Assembly (NCBI GenBank): GCA_947177515.1
Contig: CAMWUU010000191.1
Location: 1 to 7,043 of the forward strand
Length of the DNA stretch: 7,043 nt
Direction: 5' to 3'
Source: an uncultured Lachnospiraceae bacterium
Lineage (GTDB): Bacteria > Bacillota > Clostridia > Lachnospirales > Lachnospiraceae
A program made the translations under genes and the position numbers. This document shows, piece by piece, positions 6,745-7,043 of this stretch (the stretch's first letter is position 1; each line of letters opens with the position of its first letter). The notes under the pieces were generated by a model. It saw nothing but the letters and a program-made list of their open reading frames with translations. It was not told the DNA's origin and did no database searches.

Positions 6745-6778
6745 ATTATATTATATCATAGTTCTCTTATCTTGTCAG
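6745..6778 (-). promoter_or_regulatory. Near-consensus sigma-A promoter in the leader region
   Basis: Minus-strand CTGACA (6773-6778, five of six) lies 17 bp from TATAAT (6750-6755, perfect). A second overlapping TATAAT occupies 6745-6750. It starts just 35 bp beyond the stop codon of the DUF3021-like gene and points toward the stem-loop and phosphatase. The downstream product is either the phosphatase mRNA with a long leader or a short terminated RNA. Confidence 0.7.
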
Positions 6779-6812
6779 CTCAAAACGGACACCATTTTCT
6801 TGCCGCAAAAGG

Positions 6813-7043
6813 TTAAAAATTTCCATTGTCCCGCCGGCGATTTAAAGTTTCATTTATTTTTTTGACATTCTGTTTCGCCCTGATATACTGTACCACCCAT
6901 ACAATGGCGAAAATCAAAACGAAAATTACAAAATAGTTGAAAACACCTTTTAAACTATGTTCCATCCAGTATGTGACATAGGCGGTCGGCATCATGATTA
7001 CCGAAATAATCAAAAAATAAATTCCAGTCTGTTTTAAAAGTCC
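6813..7043 (-). CDS. DUF3021-like membrane protein, C-terminal part
   Basis: The frame is open from the right edge to TAA at 6813-6815, giving 76 visible codons; the 5' end lies outside the window, so the TTG at 7013 is not a likely start. Two hydrophobic segments are visible, about residues 7-22 (GIYFLIISVIMMPTAYV) and 33-52 (FNYFVIFVLIFAIVWVVQYI). A basic cytoplasmic tail follows with the NVKKINETLN pattern typical of DUF3021. Full members have about 130-150 residues and four membrane helices, so roughly half is here. In Firmicutes such proteins are commonly encoded next to LytTR-type response regulators and act with them in unknown ways, so such a regulator may lie just to the right. The family call is from recognition of the C-terminal pattern, not a search. 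Confidence 0.72.
   Translation of the reverse strand, partial: GLLKQTGIYFLIISVIMMPTAYVTYWMEHSLKGVFNYFVIFVLIFAIVWVVQYIRAKQNVKKINETLNRRRDNGNF

Noticed and set aside
6813..7013. Complete 66-residue membrane protein starting at TTG 7013.
   Set aside because: The frame stays open to the window edge and the protein matches only the C-terminal half of DUF3021, so the TTG is internal and the gene is cut by the window.

Overview
The window looks like chromosomal DNA from a Gram-positive, low-to-moderate-GC anaerobe of the class Clostridia, most likely Lachnospiraceae. The support is the strong AGGAGG-type ribosome binding sites, consensus TTGACA/TATAAT-like promoters, an aldo/keto reductase with a two-cluster ferredoxin tail, a DUF3021-type membrane protein, and a Cache-sensor histidine kinase with an MSHDIRTPMNA H-box. 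The assignment rests on protein style and gene set, not on a marker gene. Every supported gene lies on the minus strand, so the window reads right to left.

In transcription order, the right edge (6813-7043) holds the C-terminal end of a DUF3021-like membrane protein. Next is a 329-bp stretch (6484-6812) with no canonical gene but much signal: a near-consensus promoter (6745-6778), a GC-rich stem-loop followed by four Us (6673-6709), a strong Shine-Dalgarno with an in-frame ATG at 6621, and a second, extended -10 promoter (6524-6553) just before the histidine phosphatase gene (5845-6483). A 95-bp gap with a perfect 9-bp inverted repeat leads to an aldo/keto reductase with a C-terminal 2x[4Fe-4S] ferredoxin domain (4622-5749). 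After 102 bp comes purB, adenylosuccinate lyase (3086-4519). A LysR-type regulator (2204-3085) begins on the base after the purB stop codon, in the same frame.

The left third holds a separate signalling unit. A promoter (2121-2149) has a perfect 7-bp inverted repeat laid over its spacer. It drives a 29-codon small ORF (1998-2087) with an ideal ribosome binding site, and the stop of that ORF overlaps the start of a large membrane histidine kinase (1-2005). The kinase continues past the left edge. Its visible C-terminal part is the start of a receiver-like domain with a degenerate acidic pocket.

The phosphatase, reductase, purB and lysR genes could be cotranscribed, since they share an orientation, have gaps of 0-102 bp and show no convincing terminator between them. 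Only purB has a secure metabolic role (purine synthesis). I see no transposon, CRISPR array, tRNA, rRNA or phage gene. The most unusual points are the small ORF translationally coupled to the kinase, the operator-like repeat in its promoter, and the promoter/stem-loop leader upstream of the phosphatase.
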